This document shows, in pieces, positions 18,509-27,579 of a stretch of 64,000 bases of DNA (its first letter is position 1; every line of letters begins with the position of its first letter). The notes beneath the pieces were generated by a model. That model was not told the origin of the DNA, did not search any database, and saw nothing but the letters and a program-made list of their open reading frames with translations. This DNA comes from RYN-230 sp963770535. GTDB taxonomy: Bacteria > Actinomycetota > Actinomycetes > Streptosporangiales > Streptosporangiaceae. Position numbers and translations under genes: made by a program. The stretch spans positions 1,054,001-1,118,000 of the forward strand of contig CAVYPZ010000004.1 of the NCBI GenBank assembly GCA_963770535.1, written 5' to 3'.

Positions 18509-19227
18509 ATCGCCATCCCGGGCCCGCCGGGTATGGAGCGGAGGAGCCGCAAGTGAGTACATCCAGCGGCGGCCTGGCCGGGCCGCGGCACCTGGTGCCG
18601 GGATCGGCGGAATCCCGCTATGTCCTGCCCTCGTTCGTGGAGCGCACGTCGTACGGCGTCAAGGAGATGAACCCGTACAACAAGCTCTTCGAGGAGCGGA
18701 TCATCTTCCTCGGCGTGCAGATCGACGACGCGTCGGCCAACGACGTCATCGCGCAGCTGATCGCGCTGGAGTCGCTCGACCCGGACCGGGACATCACGAT
18801 GTACATCAACTCGCCCGGCGGGTCGGTGACCTCCATGATGGCCATCTACGACACGATGCAGTTCGTCCAGCCGGAGCTGCAGACGGTCTGCATCGGCCAG
18901 GCGGCCTCGGCGGCGGCGGTGCTGCTGGCCGCGGGCACCAAGGGCAAGCGGCTGGCCCTGCCCAACGCCCGCATCCTGCTGCACCAGCCGGCCACCGAGG
19001 GCGGCTACGGGCAGTCCAGCGACCTGGAGATCCAGGCCCAGGAGATCCTGCGGATGCGGTCGTCCATGGAGCACATCGTGTCCCTGCACACGGGCCGGTC
19101 GGAGGAGCAGGTCCGCCTCGACATCGAGCGTGACAAGTTCTTCACCGCCGAGGAAGCCAAGGAATACGGTCTGGTGGATGAAGTTCTGTCCAGCCTGAAG
19201 CGGCGCAGCGAGGTAGGGTCGTCCTAA
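18505..19227 (+). CDS. clpP2: ATP-dependent Clp protease proteolytic subunit 2
   Basis: The second ClpP paralogue, required in actinobacteria for an active heteromeric barrel. Ser135 in GQAASAAAVL, His160 in ILLHQPA and Asp210 in IERDKFF form the triad. The ATG at 18505 overlaps the clpP1 stop (ATGA). A GTG at 18553 has a far better ribosome site (GGAGGAG, 7-base spacing) and would remove 16 residues; that may be the true start. The product is 240 or 224 residues. Confidence 0.95.
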   Translation: MNRHPGPAGYGAEEPQVSTSSGGLAGPRHLVPGSAESRYVLPSFVERTSYGVKEMNPYNKLFEERIIFLGVQIDDASANDVIAQLIALESLDPDRDITMYINSPGGSVTSMMAIYDTMQFVQPELQTVCIGQAASAAAVLLAAGTKGKRLALPNARILLHQPATEGGYGQSSDLEIQAQEILRMRSSMEHIVSLHTGRSEEQVRLDIERDKFFTAEEAKEYGLVDEVLSSLKRRSEVGSS

Positions 19228-19377
19228 CCAGGAGGATTCGTCCTCCCCGGGCGACGGCTCCGGGCCTGGCTCTCGCGGCCAGGGCCCCGGAGGCGGTACC
19301 GTCAGAACTAGAAGGTGGGCCCGCGGACCCGCAGTGGCCCGCAGGCAAGGACGAGCGTGGTGGCACGGCGGAATGCC

Positions 19378-19407
19378 GCCGTCAGCCCCAAGGCTGGGGC
19401 TGGCGGC
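19378..19407 (+). promoter_or_regulatory. Hairpin in the clpX leader
   Basis: gccgtcagcccca pairs with tggggctggcggc around aggc (13 bp, one G-T pair). It ends 21 bases before the clpX start, just ahead of its AAAGGAG site. A second GC-rich hairpin lies near 19257-19292. They could attenuate read-through from clpP2 or affect clpX translation. Confidence 0.5.
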
Positions 19408-19428
19408 CCCAGGTAAAGGAGTAGCTGG

Positions 19429-20706
19429 GTGGCTCGCATCGGCGATGGTGGTGACCTGCTGAAGTGCTCTTTCTGCGGGAAGAGTCAAAAGCAAGTCAAG
19501 AAGCTCATCGCTGGCCCTGGTGTGTACATCTGCGACGAGTGCATTGATCTCTGCAACGAGATCATCGAAGAGGAGCTGGCGGAGCCGTCCGAGCTCAAAT
19601 GGGACAGCCTGCCCAAGCCCCGCGAGATCTACGAGTTCCTCGACGCGTACGTGATCGGGCAGGAGAAAGCCAAGAAGGCCCTGTCCGTGGCGGTGTACAA
19701 CCACTACAAGCGGGTCCAGTCGGGCGGCGACGCCCGTCCCGGCGAGGACGGCGTGGAGCTGGCCAAGTCCAACATCCTGCTGCTCGGCCCGACCGGCTCG
19801 GGGAAGACCCTGCTGGCCCAGACGCTGGCCCGGCTGCTCAACGTCCCGTTCGCGATCGCCGACGCCACCGCGCTCACCGAGGCGGGCTATGTCGGCGAGG
19901 ACGTCGAGAATATTTTGCTCAAATTGATCCAGGCGGCCGAGTACGACGTGAAGAAGGCCGAGACGGGGATCATCTACATTGACGAGATCGACAAGATCGC
20001 CCGTAAGAGCGAGAATCCCTCGATCACCCGGGACGTCTCGGGCGAGGGTGTGCAGCAGGCGCTGCTGAAGATCCTCGAGGGAACCACCGCCTCGGTGCCG
20101 CCGCAGGGCGGCCGCAAGCACCCGCACCAGGAATTCATCCAGATCGACACGACCAACGTCCTGTTCATCTGCGGCGGCTCCTTCTCCGGGCTGGAGAAGA
20201 TCATCGAGTCGCGGGTCGGCAAGAGCGGGATGGGTTTCGGCGCGGTGCTGCGGGTCAAGAACGACCGGGCCTCAGGCGACGCGTTCGCCGATGTCATGCC
20301 GGAGGACCTGCTCAAGTTCGGGATGATCCCGGAGTTCGTGGGGCGGCTGCCGGTCATCACCAGCGTGCACAATCTCGACCGTGACGCGCTGATCCAGATC
20401 CTCACCGAGCCGCGGAACGCGCTGGTCAAGCAGTACCGGCGGCTGTTCGAGCTGGACGGCGTGGACCTGGAGTTCACTGACGACGCGCTGGAAGCCGTGG
20501 CCGACCTGGCGATCCTGCGCGGCACCGGGGCCCGTGGCCTGCGCGCCATCCTCGAGGAAGTCCTCATGTCGGTGATGTACGAGGTGCCGAGCCGCAAGGA
20601 CGTCGAGCGCGTGGTCATCACCGGCCCGGTGGTGCTGGAGCACGTGAACCCCACCCTGGTGCCGCGGGATGTCGCGCGCCGCACCCCGCGGGAAAAGTCG
20701 GCCTGA
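19429..20706 (+). CDS. clpX: ATP-dependent Clp protease ATP-binding subunit ClpX
   Basis: A hexameric AAA+ unfoldase that feeds ClpP1P2. At 425 residues it is full length. The N-terminal zinc-binding domain uses Cys13, Cys16, Cys35 and Cys38. Walker A GPTGSGKT is at 120-127 and Walker B IIYIDEID at 181-188. The RKSENPSITRDVSGEGVQQALLK pore/arginine region follows in the order of the family. GTG 19429 has GGAG eight bases upstream. Confidence 0.97.
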   Translation: MARIGDGGDLLKCSFCGKSQKQVKKLIAGPGVYICDECIDLCNEIIEEELAEPSELKWDSLPKPREIYEFLDAYVIGQEKAKKALSVAVYNHYKRVQSGGDARPGEDGVELAKSNILLLGPTGSGKTLLAQTLARLLNVPFAIADATALTEAGYVGEDVENILLKLIQAAEYDVKKAETGIIYIDEIDKIARKSENPSITRDVSGEGVQQALLKILEGTTASVPPQGGRKHPHQEFIQIDTTNVLFICGGSFSGLEKIIESRVGKSGMGFGAVLRVKNDRASGDAFADVMPEDLLKFGMIPEFVGRLPVITSVHNLDRDALIQILTEPRNALVKQYRRLFELDGVDLEFTDDALEAVADLAILRGTGARGLRAILEEVLMSVMYEVPSRKDVERVVITGPVVLEHVNPTLVPRDVARRTPREKSA

Positions 20707-20792
20707 GCGGCCACCCGGCGCCCGGGGCGCCGCCCGCCTGGCCCGGTGCGGCTGCACCGCTGGCGCTGCGCAGGCGGCGTTGCGAGCGGCAC

Positions 20793-20798
20793 TAGACT
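20793..20798 (+). promoter_or_regulatory. -10 element TAGACT for valS, leaderless arrangement
   Basis: TAGACT fits the actinobacterial TANNNT -10 and ends eight bases before the valS GTG. Transcription would start almost at the start codon, and no Shine-Dalgarno sequence is present. No good -35 is seen. Confidence 0.45.
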
Positions 20799-20806
20799 CG
20801 GCTGTC

Positions 20807-23527
20807 GTGAGTGCAGATCTGAGCCAGCAGCGCACCGAGCTCTCCCCGCAGTACGTGCCGGGCGAGGTAGAGAACCGCCTGTACCAGTCGTGGGAATCAC
20901 GCGGCCTGATGCACGCCGAGGCCCGGGATGCCAGCGCGGAGCACCCGGCCTTCTGCGTGGTGATCCCCCCGCCGAACGTCACCGGCTCACTGCACATCGG
21001 CCACGCGCTTAACCACACCCTGATCGACGCCCTGGTCCGGCGGCGCCGGATGCAGGGCTACACCGCGCTGTGGGTGCCCGGCATGGACCACGCGGGCATC
21101 GCCACCCAGAACGTGGTGGAACGGGAACTCGCCAAGGAAGGCCTGAGCCGCCACGACCTCGGCCGCGAGGCGTTCGTGGACCGGGTCTGGCAGTGGAAGG
21201 CGGAGTCCGGCGGGAAGATCCTCGGCCAGATGCGCCGCCTCGGCGACAGCGTCGACTGGTCCCGTGAGCGGTTCACGATGGACGAGGGCCTGTCCCGTGC
21301 CGTGCAGACCGTGTTCAAGCGGCTGTACGACGACAAGCTGATCTACCGGGCCGAGCGGATCATCAACTGGTGCCCGCGCTGCCTCACCGCGCTGTCCGAC
21401 ATCGAGGTGGACCACAGCGACGAGGACGGCGAGCTGGTCTCGATCCGCTACGGGGACGGCGACGACTCCGTCGTGGTCGCGACCACCCGGGCCGAGACGA
21501 TGCTGGGTGACACTGCGGTGGCGGTGCATCCCGACGATGCCCGGTACGCCCACCTGGTCGGCCGTGACGTGCAGCTGCCGCTGTCCGGCCGCCGGATCCC
21601 GGTGGTCGCGGACCCGCACGTGGACCCGGAGTTCGGCACCGGCGCGGTCAAGGTGACCCCGGCGCACGACCCGGACGACTTTGAGATCGGCCGCCGCCAC
21701 GCGCTGCCGAGCATCACGATCCTCGACGAGCACGGGCGGGTCACGGCCCACGGGCCCTTCGAGGGCCTCGACCGGTTCGAGGCCCGCCCCGCGGTGGTCG
21801 CCGCGCTGCGCGAGGACGGCCGGATCGTGGCTGAGGTCCGGCCGTACGTGCACGCGGTGGGCCACTGCAGCCGCTGCGGCACCGTGGTCGAGCCCCGGCT
21901 GTCCCTGCAGTGGTTCGTCAAGGTCGGCCCGCTGGCCAAGGCGGCCGGTGACGCGGTCCGCGACGGCCGGGTCGGCATCCACCCGGCCGAGCTGGCGCCC
22001 CGTTACTTCGACTGGGTCGACGACATGCACGACTGGTGCATCAGCCGGCAGCTGTGGTGGGGGCACCGTATCCCGGTCTGGTACGGGCCGGCGGGCGAGG
22101 TCGTCTGCGCCGGGCCGGGGGAGGACCCGCCGTCCGGCGAGGGCTGGCGGCAGGACCCGGACGTGCTGGACACCTGGTTCTCCTCCGCGCTGTGGCCCTG
22201 CTCGACGCTCGGCTGGCCCGACGACACCGAGGACCTGGCCGTCTTCTACCCGACCAGCGTGCTGGTCACCGCCTACGACATCCTGTTCTTCTGGGTCGCG
22301 CGGATGATGATGTTCGGCCTGTACGTGATGGCGGGCCGCGGCCCGGCCCAGGCCGTCCCGTTCCGGGACATCGCCCTGCACGGCCTGGTGCGGGACCAGC
22401 ACGGCAAGAAGATGTCCAAGTCGCTGGGCAACACCGTGGACCCGCTGGACTGGATCGGCCGGTTCGGCGCCGACGCCACCCGGTTCACCCTGGCCCGCGG
22501 GGCCAGCCCGGGCAGCGACGTGGCGGTCAGCGAGGAATGGGTCACCGGCTCCCGGAACTTCTGCAACAAGCTGTGGAACGCGACCCGTTTCGCGCTGCTG
22601 AACGGCGCGACCGTGCCGCGGGAGCTGCCCGATCCCGGCCAGATGCCGACCGCGGCCCGCTGGATCCTGTCCCGGCTGTCCGCCGTCACCGCCGAGGCTG
22701 ACGGGCTGTTCGAGCGTTACGAGTTCGGCAAGGTGTGCGAGCTGCTGTACCACTTCGCCTGGGACGAGGTGTGTGACTGGTACCTGGAGCTGGCCAAGCC
22801 CGCCCTGTCCGGGGCGCCCGCCGGCGAAGCCGGCTCAGCAGACACAGAGGCGGCGGCCCGGGTCACCCGTGAGGTGCTCGGCTACGTCCTGGACCGGCTG
22901 CTGAAGCTGCTCCACCCGGTCATGCCGTTCGTCACCGAGGAGCTGTGGACCGCACTCACCGGCGGTGACAGCATCATGATCGCCCCGTGGCCGGGCCAGC
23001 TCCCGGCCGGCCGCGCCGGCGCGCCGGCGGCCTTCCGGGACGCCGCCGCGGAAGCGGAGATCAGCTCCCTGATGCGGCTGGTCACCGAGGTCCGCCGGTT
23101 CCGTTCCGACCAGGGGCTGCGGCCCGGGCAGCAGGTCCCTGCCGTGCTGGCCGGGATCGGGAGCACCCGCCTCGCGCCGCATGAGGCCAGCATCCGCTCC
23201 CTGCTGCGGCTGACTGCCCCCGGAGACACCTTCGCGGCGACCGCGTCCGTCCTGGCCGAGGGCATCACCGTGGAACTGGACACCGCCGCCGGGATCGACG
23301 TGGCCGCCGAGCGGCGGCGCCTGGACAAGGACCTGGCCGCTGCCCGCAAGGAGGCCGACCAGGCCGGGCGGAAGCTGGCCAACGAGTCGTTCCTGGCCAA
23401 AGCGCCCGCCGACGTGGTGGCCAAGACCCGGGAGCGGCTCGACGCCGCGCACGCTGACGTCGACCGGATCGCCGGCAGGCTCGCCGCGCTGCCGGCGTCC
23501 GGCCACAACGACCGGGGGGACGCTTGA
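20807..23527 (+). CDS. valS: Valine--tRNA ligase
   Basis: A class Ia synthetase that charges tRNA-Val. From GTG 20807 it is 906 residues. HIGH is at 63-66 within PPPNVTGSLHIGHALNH, KMSKS at 535-539, and the editing domain with TTRAETMLGDTAV lies between. The C-terminal coiled-coil arm (ERRRLDKDLAAARKEADQAG) typical of ValRS is present. No T-box leader is visible in the 100 bp after clpX. The TGA overlaps the folC start. Confidence 0.97.
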   Translation: MSADLSQQRTELSPQYVPGEVENRLYQSWESRGLMHAEARDASAEHPAFCVVIPPPNVTGSLHIGHALNHTLIDALVRRRRMQGYTALWVPGMDHAGIATQNVVERELAKEGLSRHDLGREAFVDRVWQWKAESGGKILGQMRRLGDSVDWSRERFTMDEGLSRAVQTVFKRLYDDKLIYRAERIINWCPRCLTALSDIEVDHSDEDGELVSIRYGDGDDSVVVATTRAETMLGDTAVAVHPDDARYAHLVGRDVQLPLSGRRIPVVADPHVDPEFGTGAVKVTPAHDPDDFEIGRRHALPSITILDEHGRVTAHGPFEGLDRFEARPAVVAALREDGRIVAEVRPYVHAVGHCSRCGTVVEPRLSLQWFVKVGPLAKAAGDAVRDGRVGIHPAELAPRYFDWVDDMHDWCISRQLWWGHRIPVWYGPAGEVVCAGPGEDPPSGEGWRQDPDVLDTWFSSALWPCSTLGWPDDTEDLAVFYPTSVLVTAYDILFFWVARMMMFGLYVMAGRGPAQAVPFRDIALHGLVRDQHGKKMSKSLGNTVDPLDWIGRFGADATRFTLARGASPGSDVAVSEEWVTGSRNFCNKLWNATRFALLNGATVPRELPDPGQMPTAARWILSRLSAVTAEADGLFERYEFGKVCELLYHFAWDEVCDWYLELAKPALSGAPAGEAGSADTEAAARVTREVLGYVLDRLLKLLHPVMPFVTEELWTALTGGDSIMIAPWPGQLPAGRAGAPAAFRDAAAEAEISSLMRLVTEVRRFRSDQGLRPGQQVPAVLAGIGSTRLAPHEASIRSLLRLTAPGDTFAATASVLAEGITVELDTAAGIDVAAERRRLDKDLAAARKEADQAGRKLANESFLAKAPADVVAKTRERLDAAHADVDRIAGRLAALPASGHNDRGDA

Positions 23528-25170
23528 GCATCCAGGGTGAGCTGCGCGAGGCGGAAGCCGAGATCCTCGCGCGGCGTCCTGAGCACGCCATCGACCCGAC
23601 CCTGGACCGGATGGCCGCCCTCGTCTCCGTCCTCGGCGACCCGCAGCGGTCCTACCCGGTCATCCACGTCACCGGCACGAACGGCAAGACCTCGACCGCC
23701 CGGATGATCGAAAGCCTGCTCCGTGCCCGGGGCCTGCGCACCGGCCTGTTCACCAGCCCGCACCTGTCCTCCATCCGGGAGCGGATCACGGTGGACGGCC
23801 AGCCGGTGCCCGCAGAGGCGTTCGTGGCCGCCTACGAGGAGCTGGCGCCCTACCTGGCCCTGGTGGACGGCCAGCAGGACGGCCAGCTGTCCTTCTTCGA
23901 GGTGCTGACCGGCATGGCCTTCGCCATGTTCGCCGACGTCCCGGTGGATGTGGCGGTGATCGAGGTGGGGCTCGGCGGCACCTGGGACGCGACGAACATC
24001 GCGGACGGTGCCGTGGCCGTGGTCACCCCGGTCTCCCTCGACCACACCGCGTACCTGGGCGGCACGGTCGAGGAGATCGCGGCGGACAAGGCCGGGATCA
24101 TCAAGCCGGGGGCGGTGGCCGTGCTGGCCCAGCAGCCGCTGCCCGCCGCGGAGGCCCTGCTGCGCCGGGTCGTCACGGTCGGCGCCAGCGTGGTCCGCGA
24201 GGGCCTGGAATTCGGGGTGCTCAACCGCGATCTCGCGGTCGGCGGCCAGCGCCTGGACCTGCGCGGCCTGCGCGGCGATTACACGGACATCCTGCTGCCG
24301 CTGTTCGGCGCGTACCAGGCCAGCAACGCTGCGGTCGCACTCGCCGCTGTCGAGGCGTTCGCCGCCGGGACGCCGCTGGCTGGGCAGTCGGCTGAGCACG
24401 AGGCGGACCGGGCGGACGAAACCGCGGGCTGGCCCGCCGACGACGACGATTCGCCCTCCCCGGCCGCCGCTGATGAGCTTGATGACGGTACGCCCGGGGC
24501 TGCGCCGGCCCGCCCCGCTGCCGATGACGATGATCGCGACGCGCCCGCTGGCGCGCTGGGGCAGGATCTGGTGCGGGAGGGGTTCGCGCAGGTCACGTCC
24601 CCGGGGCGGCTCGAGGTGGTGCGGCGAAGCCCGGTGGTGATCCTGGACTCCGCGCATAACCCGGCGGGCATGGAAGCCGCGATGGAGGCGCTCACCGAGG
24701 CGTTCACGTTCGCGTCGGTCATCGGGGTGCTGGCGGTCAGCGCCGACAAGGACGTGCCCGGGATCCTCGACCAGATGGAGCCGGTGATCTCAGAGCTGGT
24801 GGTGACCCGTAACTCCTCCGATCGGTCCATGGACCCGGACAAGCTGGAGGAACTGGCCGCGTCGGTGTTCGGGGCGGAGCGGGTGCATGGGGCCCCGCGG
24901 CTCGACGACGCGCTGGAGATGGCGGTCGGGCTGGCCGACGACGCGTCCGGCGAGGAAGGGCTGGCCCTGACCGGGGTGCTGGTCACCGGGTCGGTCGTCA
25001 CCGCCGGGGACGCCCGCCTCCTGCTCGCCCCGGACCGCGCCGAGGTGGACCGTGCTGACGCGCACCGGGCGGAACAGGACCGCCTGGACGATGAGGAGCG
25101 CGACCGCGAGGAGCGCGACCGCGAGGAGCGTGAGGACTGGGACGCGGGGGAGGCGGCAGGGGAGGAATGA
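23524..25170 (+). CDS. folC: Folylpolyglutamate synthase / dihydrofolate synthase
   Basis: A Mur-ligase-fold enzyme that adds glutamate to folates, and in most bacteria also makes dihydrofolate. The ATP loop GTNGKT is at 51-56. The DHTAYLGGTVEEIAADKAGI and DSAHNPAGMEAAM motifs are present. The start is TTG 23524, overlapping the valS stop (TTGA) behind a G-run. At 548 residues it is about 80 longer than usual: an acidic low-complexity insertion (about 290-345, rich in Asp/Ala/Pro) splits the two domains, and the C-terminal 40 residues are an Asp/Arg/Glu tail. Both look like tolerated loops rather than domains. Confidence 0.93.
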   Translation: MSIQGELREAEAEILARRPEHAIDPTLDRMAALVSVLGDPQRSYPVIHVTGTNGKTSTARMIESLLRARGLRTGLFTSPHLSSIRERITVDGQPVPAEAFVAAYEELAPYLALVDGQQDGQLSFFEVLTGMAFAMFADVPVDVAVIEVGLGGTWDATNIADGAVAVVTPVSLDHTAYLGGTVEEIAADKAGIIKPGAVAVLAQQPLPAAEALLRRVVTVGASVVREGLEFGVLNRDLAVGGQRLDLRGLRGDYTDILLPLFGAYQASNAAVALAAVEAFAAGTPLAGQSAEHEADRADETAGWPADDDDSPSPAAADELDDGTPGAAPARPAADDDDRDAPAGALGQDLVREGFAQVTSPGRLEVVRRSPVVILDSAHNPAGMEAAMEALTEAFTFASVIGVLAVSADKDVPGILDQMEPVISELVVTRNSSDRSMDPDKLEELAASVFGAERVHGAPRLDDALEMAVGLADDASGEEGLALTGVLVTGSVVTAGDARLLLAPDRAEVDRADAHRAEQDRLDDEERDREERDREEREDWDAGEAAGEE

Positions 25171-25484
25171 GGAGGCTCTGCGCCACCGTGCTGGTGATGG
25201 AGGCCATCGTGATCGGCCTCGCCATCCCGGTGGCCATCACGATCGGGCATGCCTCACCCCGGGCGGCCGGGTACGCGGGGGGCGCGCTGGCGCTGGCCGC
25301 GGTGCTGCTGGCGGGCGTGGTGGGGCGCCCGGGCCTGCGGGCCGCGCTGGTGGCCGGCAGCGTGCTCCAGGTCCTGGTGATCGCGGCCGGGGCGCTGGTC
25401 CCGGTGATGTACGCCCTCGGCGTCATCTTCGCCGGGTTCTGGGTCCTGGCTATCTGGATGGGGCGGCGCGCGGAATCGTCCTGA
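25167..25484 (+). CDS. DUF4233 small membrane protein
   Basis: A 105-residue protein with four hydrophobic segments (VMEAIVIGLAIPVAITI, GGALALAAVLLAGVV, ALVAGSVLQVLVIAAGAL, LGVIFAGFWVLAIWMG). Its size, membrane pattern and place directly after folC match DUF4233, an actinobacterial family of unknown function. ATG 25167 overlaps the folC stop (ATGA). In related genomes ndk usually follows; here a minus-strand kinase-like gene has come in between, and the two 3' ends overlap by 35 bp. Confidence 0.88.
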   Translation: MRRLCATVLVMEAIVIGLAIPVAITIGHASPRAAGYAGGALALAAVLLAGVVGRPGLRAALVAGSVLQVLVIAAGALVPVMYALGVIFAGFWVLAIWMGRRAESS

Positions 25485-26748
25485 GCGGCGCCCGCCAGAT
25501 CAGCCGGGTCTCGCCGGACGCCGCGGATTCGGTCGCCACCGTGCCCCCGACCTGGAGGGCACGGGCACACAGCTCAGGCAGGATGGGCCCGACACCATCG
25601 GGCCGGGCGGCCCACTGGGGCCCGTCGTCGGTGATGGTCAGCGTGACGGCCTCGTGGTCGGCGGCCACGGCCACCGCCACCTGCGTGGCATGGGCGCCGG
25701 TGCCGCTGCGGGCCAGCCCGTCACGCAGGACCCCCAGCAGCTGCAGGGCCGCCGGCCGGGGCACCTCGGTGTCCAGCGGGCCTTCCAGCGTCACCTCGGG
25801 CACCACGCCGAGCCGCGGGGTCAGCTCGCGGGACACGTCCAGGATGCTGCGGCGCAGGCTGGGGACCGGTGCCCGCGCGGCCGGGTCGAAGATGGACTGG
25901 CGGAGCAGCGCGATGGAGTCATCCAGGTCCTGCACCACCTGGTCGATCCGGCGGGCCGCGTCAGGCTGGCCGCCGAGCAGGCCCATCACGCCCTGCAGCG
26001 ACATGCCCGAGGCGAACAGCCGCTGCACCACCGTGTCCTGCAGGCTCCTGGCGATGCGGTCCCGGTCGGCCAGGATGCTCAGCTCATGCAGCCGGGCCTG
26101 CATGGCGGCCGCCTGCTGGCGGGACCGGCCGATCCGGGCGCGCAGGCCGTGCGCGGCCACCGCGATCATCACGGTCAGCGCCGCCCAGGAGATCACCCGG
26201 CGGACGAGCACGGACGGGCTGGGCGTGGCGCCGGCCAGCGAGATCGCCAGCACCACGACCAGGACCGCCGCGCTCACGCAGGCCGATTCCCACCGGTGGT
26301 GATAGAGCGCGGTCCAGATGACCGGGCTGAGCAGGATGAGCGTGATCCCGGCGTACTGCCCGCCGGCCGCCACGATGAGCGGGTACACCGAGCCCACGTA
26401 CAGAAGCGGGATGGCCACCTCGCACCAGGGCGGCAGCCGGTCCCAGGGCAGCATGACGACCAGGGCCGCGATGAGCGCCAGGACCAGCACGCTGGCGATC
26501 GCGTCCGGGACGGAGGCCGGCCCGGGGGGCAGGGCCAGGCTCGCCTCGGCCAGGACAGCCAGCGCCGCGAACGGCGCGATCCGGGCCAGCAGCCCGTCCC
26601 GCCGCAGGGGCCGCCCGGACGTCCCGGGCAGCGGGACGGCCGGCCCCTGACCGTCCGCCGTCAGGGCCCCGGAGCCGGCAGCGCTGCCGGTGCCAGTCTG
26701 CTCATCCACCATTGTTCTGCTTATCGTCGCTGGGGTGACGTTTCTCAC
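25450..26748 (-). CDS. Histidine-kinase-like membrane protein lacking the phospho-acceptor His
   Basis: A 432-residue protein with five or six hydrophobic segments (about 55-200), then a HisKA_3-like dimerisation helix and a HATPase-like C-terminus. The H-box, normally ERxRIARDLHDTVxQRLF, reads DRDRIARSLQDTVVQRLF, so Gln237 replaces the phosphorylated His. The N-box is also degenerate (VLRDGLARSG). ITDDGP of the G1 box remains, but the glycine-rich lid is poor. It is probably a pseudokinase partner or sensor. GTG 26748 is used; ATG 26712 is an alternative. No response regulator is adjacent. It interrupts the usual DUF4233-ndk order. Confidence 0.85.
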   Translation of the reverse strand: MRNVTPATISRTMVDEQTGTGSAAGSGALTADGQGPAVPLPGTSGRPLRRDGLLARIAPFAALAVLAEASLALPPGPASVPDAIASVLVLALIAALVVMLPWDRLPPWCEVAIPLLYVGSVYPLIVAAGGQYAGITLILLSPVIWTALYHHRWESACVSAAVLVVVLAISLAGATPSPSVLVRRVISWAALTVMIAVAAHGLRARIGRSRQQAAAMQARLHELSILADRDRIARSLQDTVVQRLFASGMSLQGVMGLLGGQPDAARRIDQVVQDLDDSIALLRQSIFDPAARAPVPSLRRSILDVSRELTPRLGVVPEVTLEGPLDTEVPRPAALQLLGVLRDGLARSGTGAHATQVAVAVAADHEAVTLTITDDGPQWAARPDGVGPILPELCARALQVGGTVATESAASGETRLIWRAPLRTIPRAAPSR

Positions 26749-27051
26749 GAGCTTGCCTCAGATAGTCCTCAAATGTCCAGGTCATGGGCTCTGAGCGGCG
26801 GGTCTGCCGGCCAGCGACGGCGCCGGGGTGATTCGGGTTAGGCGGATGCGCGGCCGAACAGTTACGTTAGGTTCGGCGGCTGCGCCCGCGTTCGGGAAGG
26901 GCGTGCTGGCGTGACGGGGGCTGGGCCAGGGTTCCGCGTGCGTTGCGGGCCCCGGGCCGCTGCTGCGGCAACGGTAAGATTTGGCCGCGGCGGGATTGCC
27001 CTCGATCACTCCGGATCGGCACCGTTGCCACCGGCTAAGAGGAGCAAAGCA
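26749..27051. promoter_or_regulatory. Divergent intergenic region upstream of ndk
   Basis: About 300 bp with no convincing gene. TAAGAT at 26975-26980 fits a -10 element for ndk, 72 bp before its start. gttacgttaggttcggcgg near 26860 is comparatively AT-rich and may belong to the minus-strand promoter. No clear operator is seen. Confidence 0.35.
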
Positions 27052-27462
27052 GTGACTGAACGTACCCTTGTCCTAGTCAAGCCCGACGCGGTCCGCCGGG
27101 GCCTGATCGGCGACGTGGTGTCCCGGATCGAGCGCAAGGGCCTGCAGATCGTGGCGATGGACTTGCGTGTCATCACGGCCGAAACGGCGGAGGTTCACTA
27201 CGCCGAGCATGTGGGCAAGCCCTTCTTCCCGACCCTGATCACGTTCATCACGTCCGGCCCCCTGGTCGCCATGGTCGTGGCGGGTCCCCGGGCCATCGAG
27301 GCGTTCCGCGGGCTGGCCGGCGCGACCGACCCGGTGCGGGCCACCGCGGGCACTATCCGCGGTGATCACGCGTTGGATGTTCAGCAGAACATCGTGCACG
27401 GATCCGACTCGTCCGACTCCGCTGAAAGGGAAATCAAGATCTTCTTTCCTGACCTCGTTTAG
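27052..27462 (+). CDS. ndk: Nucleoside diphosphate kinase
   Basis: It transfers the gamma phosphate between nucleoside tri- and diphosphates through a phospho-histidine. The 136 residues are full length. His116 lies in NIVHGSDS, and the KPDAVRRGLIGDVVSRIE and GATDP motifs are intact. GTG 27052 has GAGGAG eight bases upstream. Arg/Lys and Asp residues of the nucleotide site (RGDHALD) are in place. Confidence 0.96.
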   Translation: MTERTLVLVKPDAVRRGLIGDVVSRIERKGLQIVAMDLRVITAETAEVHYAEHVGKPFFPTLITFITSGPLVAMVVAGPRAIEAFRGLAGATDPVRATAGTIRGDHALDVQQNIVHGSDSSDSAEREIKIFFPDLV

Positions 27463-27579
27463 GCAGGCCGGCGCTGGTCGATGAAGGAACAAGGAGCGGC
27501 TCGGGCTCGGCGGGGCGTGAGCCGCGGCTAAAGACCACACATCATCCAGCAGACCCTTTTTGGAAGGTTCTCGTTCCTG

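Noticed and set aside
20707..20806. T-box riboswitch before valS
   Set aside because: Only 100 bp are available, and no specifier stem or conserved T-box sequence is visible.
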